This document shows, piece after piece, positions 7,801 to 8,034 of a stretch of DNA of 8,034 nucleotides. Under the pieces are notes generated by a model. It saw nothing but the letters and a program-made list of their open reading frames with translations. It ran no database searches and was not told where the DNA came from. Position 1 is the stretch's first letter. The number at the start of each line of letters is the position of its first letter. Where the stretch lies: positions 1 through 8,034 of the forward strand of contig DAOTVD010000019.1 of assembly GCA_034437075.1 (NCBI GenBank). Reading direction: 5' to 3'. This stretch comes from DAOTVD01 sp034437075 (GTDB lineage Bacteria > Chloroflexota > Anaerolineae > Aggregatilineales > J027). Position numbers and translations under genes: made by a program.

Positions 7801-8034
7801 CCAAAGTCATTTGTGATGCCACCGCCCCAATCCGCTACATTCCATGTAAATTCGCTGTCGCGGACGATGAGTTCGCCCCCCTGATTATAGATGCCGCCGC
7901 CCCGGTTATCCGCCTGGTTAAAAGAGAAAACGCTATTTTGGATGGTTAACAAGCCACGGTTCCGAATGCCGCCACCGTGGTCATCGGCGCGGTTTTCGCT
8001 CACGTCGCTATCAATGAGCGTCACTTCACCGCCT
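4854..8034 (-). CDS. Large LPXTG-anchored beta-helix surface protein, 5' end outside the window
   Basis: The frame is open to the right edge. The GTG at 8024 lies inside a repeat and GGE is encoded before it, so the true start and signal peptide lie outside. Numbering from that GTG gives 1056 residues here. Residues 1-653 contain about 22 rungs of roughly 25-30 residues, each with a GGGI-type turn and strands rich in T, S and N ending in N-N, the pattern of right-handed parallel beta-helix or Pmp-like repeats. Residues 654-735 resemble the choice-of-anchor Q module (GPLANNGGPTLTH, DQRGVARPQ, CNIGAVE). Residues 738-863 are Calx-beta-like (PDADSEPDETVILAL). Residues 896-1013 are DUF11-like (VQPGDEVTFTITYRN). 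The end is a full sorting signal: LPATG at 1017-1021, hydrophobic 1028-1045, then RR and a short tail. It would be exported, cut by a sortase and linked to the cell wall as an adhesin, sugar-binding protein or stalk. No catalytic residues can be assigned. Confidence 0.85.
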   Translation of the reverse strand, partial: GGEVTLIDSDVSENRADDHGGGIRNRGLLTIQNSVFSFNQADNRGGGIYNQGGELIVRDSEFTWNVADWGGGITNDFGASGAPFPTATIINVTAHDNDSNRGGGFIANFESTLSVRDSLLYSNEGENGGVVHAFSSDVTFVNNEWDRNVADNGGVLYIEGGQALITDNEFENNNALNGGVLYSTNAVSSGEGVTLTLRDNIWVFNQVSSNGGAIHQASGDMTILNDQITNNRAFNGGGILSFSGTLNIQGAQVSYNETRSSLTDGGGILALNTSLTLTDTEVAWNDSEGQGGGLWVSNSSLATAIVRSAIVGNDAQTEGGGMYITGNLNIEDSTIIGNTSRTSGGGIYTVNEMDLRGTTVDDNRAITGAGIYVLGNGPAYITNSTISNNVLETYGEPLVSGARAGGGIFSSSFSNLTIENSRITGNYSVDMSVFGSIAPRGGGGIFHSGTTLEIINTTIADNFDVAEGTGLYLMDGTTTIRDSRIENNRGGFSLTQGGGFFVNNAQLFLDNSIVNRNAARLGGGIYVQTGDVRIGNSTLDGNEAEFAGGGIYNEDNMRVESSTISGNQAGGFLGTGGGGGVYNDGPLTLVNSTVSGNQLTNAPTGTTGRGAGLNNNNSTMTLEHVTVAGNLGEVGVFQNVGSITLQNSLVSDHPAGDYGGGAPTLIGNNIVSDGSVSGALAGVASLGPLANNGGPTLTHLPNAGSIAINTADDSFCAPNDQRGVARPQDGRCNIGAVEGGQFISATLGFDPASLTVDESAGTVIADVVFTIAPGPSFNSVIEATVVDTRTGDALSGTDYAPFTPVPIMFDCSAVCAPGTQRQSISLDVLPDADSEPDETVILALTGIRGSVVITGPFTLTIQGDIPSVVTGGGAPGTPTDAISSTSPGVEVALADFADADFITKTASLSIVQPGDEVTFTITYRNPTDQPINNGVITDAFDDRFDSLTTVSVDVGVARLEGNTLTITEINLPPGSTGTAQINARVSERASPGDRIFNIAQLTFNPTYTASVMLTVLPGQLPATGERQAKPLGWLLGLSALGICLVWWLRRVGTKYLSPQ
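4857..4976 (-). other. Sequence coding for the LPATG cell-wall sorting signal
   Basis: These 40 codons encode LPATG (4976-4962), a short linker, an 18-residue hydrophobic stretch (LGWLLGLSALGICLVWWL), two arginines and a basic tail. This is the three-part layout recognised by sortase enzymes. It implies that a sortase gene exists elsewhere in the genome; none is in this window. Confidence 0.85.
6066..8034 (-). repeat. Tandem coding repeats (beta-helix rungs) within the surface protein gene
   Basis: About 22 degenerate coding repeats of roughly 75-100 bases, seen on the plus strand as recurring ccgccgcc-type clusters (the GGG turns). The DNA copies have diverged while the protein pattern is kept, so the array is old rather than freshly expanded. 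It continues past the right edge. It is protein-coding repetition and not a CRISPR array. Confidence 0.75.

Noticed and set aside
7420..7884. A 154-residue plus-strand open frame rich in Pro and Ser
   Set aside because: The PPP clusters are the reverse complement of the GGG turns of the beta-helix rungs, so it is a shadow frame.
6066..8034. Regularly spaced ccgccgcc motifs that might suggest a CRISPR or other DNA repeat array
   Set aside because: Spacing and sequence vary, there are no conserved direct repeats with unique spacers, and the pattern is fully explained by coding for glycine turns.
461..8034. A functional link between the LPATG surface protein and the heme operon, by analogy with Isd wall-anchored hemophores
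   Set aside because: The surface protein shows no NEAT or other heme-binding motif, is separated by about 800 bases with a decayed region, and same-strand proximity alone is weak evidence.

Overview
The window looks like a piece of a chromosome from a bacterium that sorts proteins to its cell wall with LPXTG signals, most likely a Chloroflexota (Anaerolineae-type) member. Three things point there: an LPATG-anchored beta-helix surface protein carrying choice-of-anchor Q, Calx-beta and DUF11-type modules; a heme-binding protein fused to a fasciclin domain; and C-rich 'ccctcacccc...ccctctccc' intergenic inverted repeats. This placement is an inference from gene content, not from a marker gene. 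All recognisable genes lie on the minus strand, so transcription runs from high to low coordinates.

Right half (8034 to 4854): the 3' portion of a very large surface protein gene whose start lies beyond the right edge. It encodes about 22 'GGGI'-type beta-helix rungs, then a choice-of-anchor Q-like module, a Calx-beta-like domain, a DUF11-like domain, and a complete cell-wall sorting signal (LPATG, hydrophobic segment, arginine-rich tail).

Middle (4853 to 4053): about 800 bases with no intact gene. The part next to the surface protein (about 4853 to 4458) reads as a decayed coding region with frame changes and an internal stop, of unrecognised family. It ends at a stop codon followed by a nested inverted repeat. 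The part next to hmuT (4053 to about 4140) holds the ribosome binding site and a possible promoter for the heme operon. I see nothing definite in between.

Left centre (4052 to 461): a compact four-gene heme-iron operon. A secreted heme-binding protein with a C-terminal fasciclin domain (hmuT-like) is followed by a FecCD permease (hmuU-like, 4-base overlap), an ATPase (hmuV-like) and an IsdG/HmoB-type heme-degrading monooxygenase with an intact Asn-Trp-His triad. Together they would bind heme outside the membrane, import it using ATP, and open the porphyrin ring in the cytoplasm to release iron.

Left end (460 to 1): no gene. It holds two C/G-rich inverted-repeat elements of REP/MITE-like character and a perfect palindrome that looks like a bidirectional transcription terminator.
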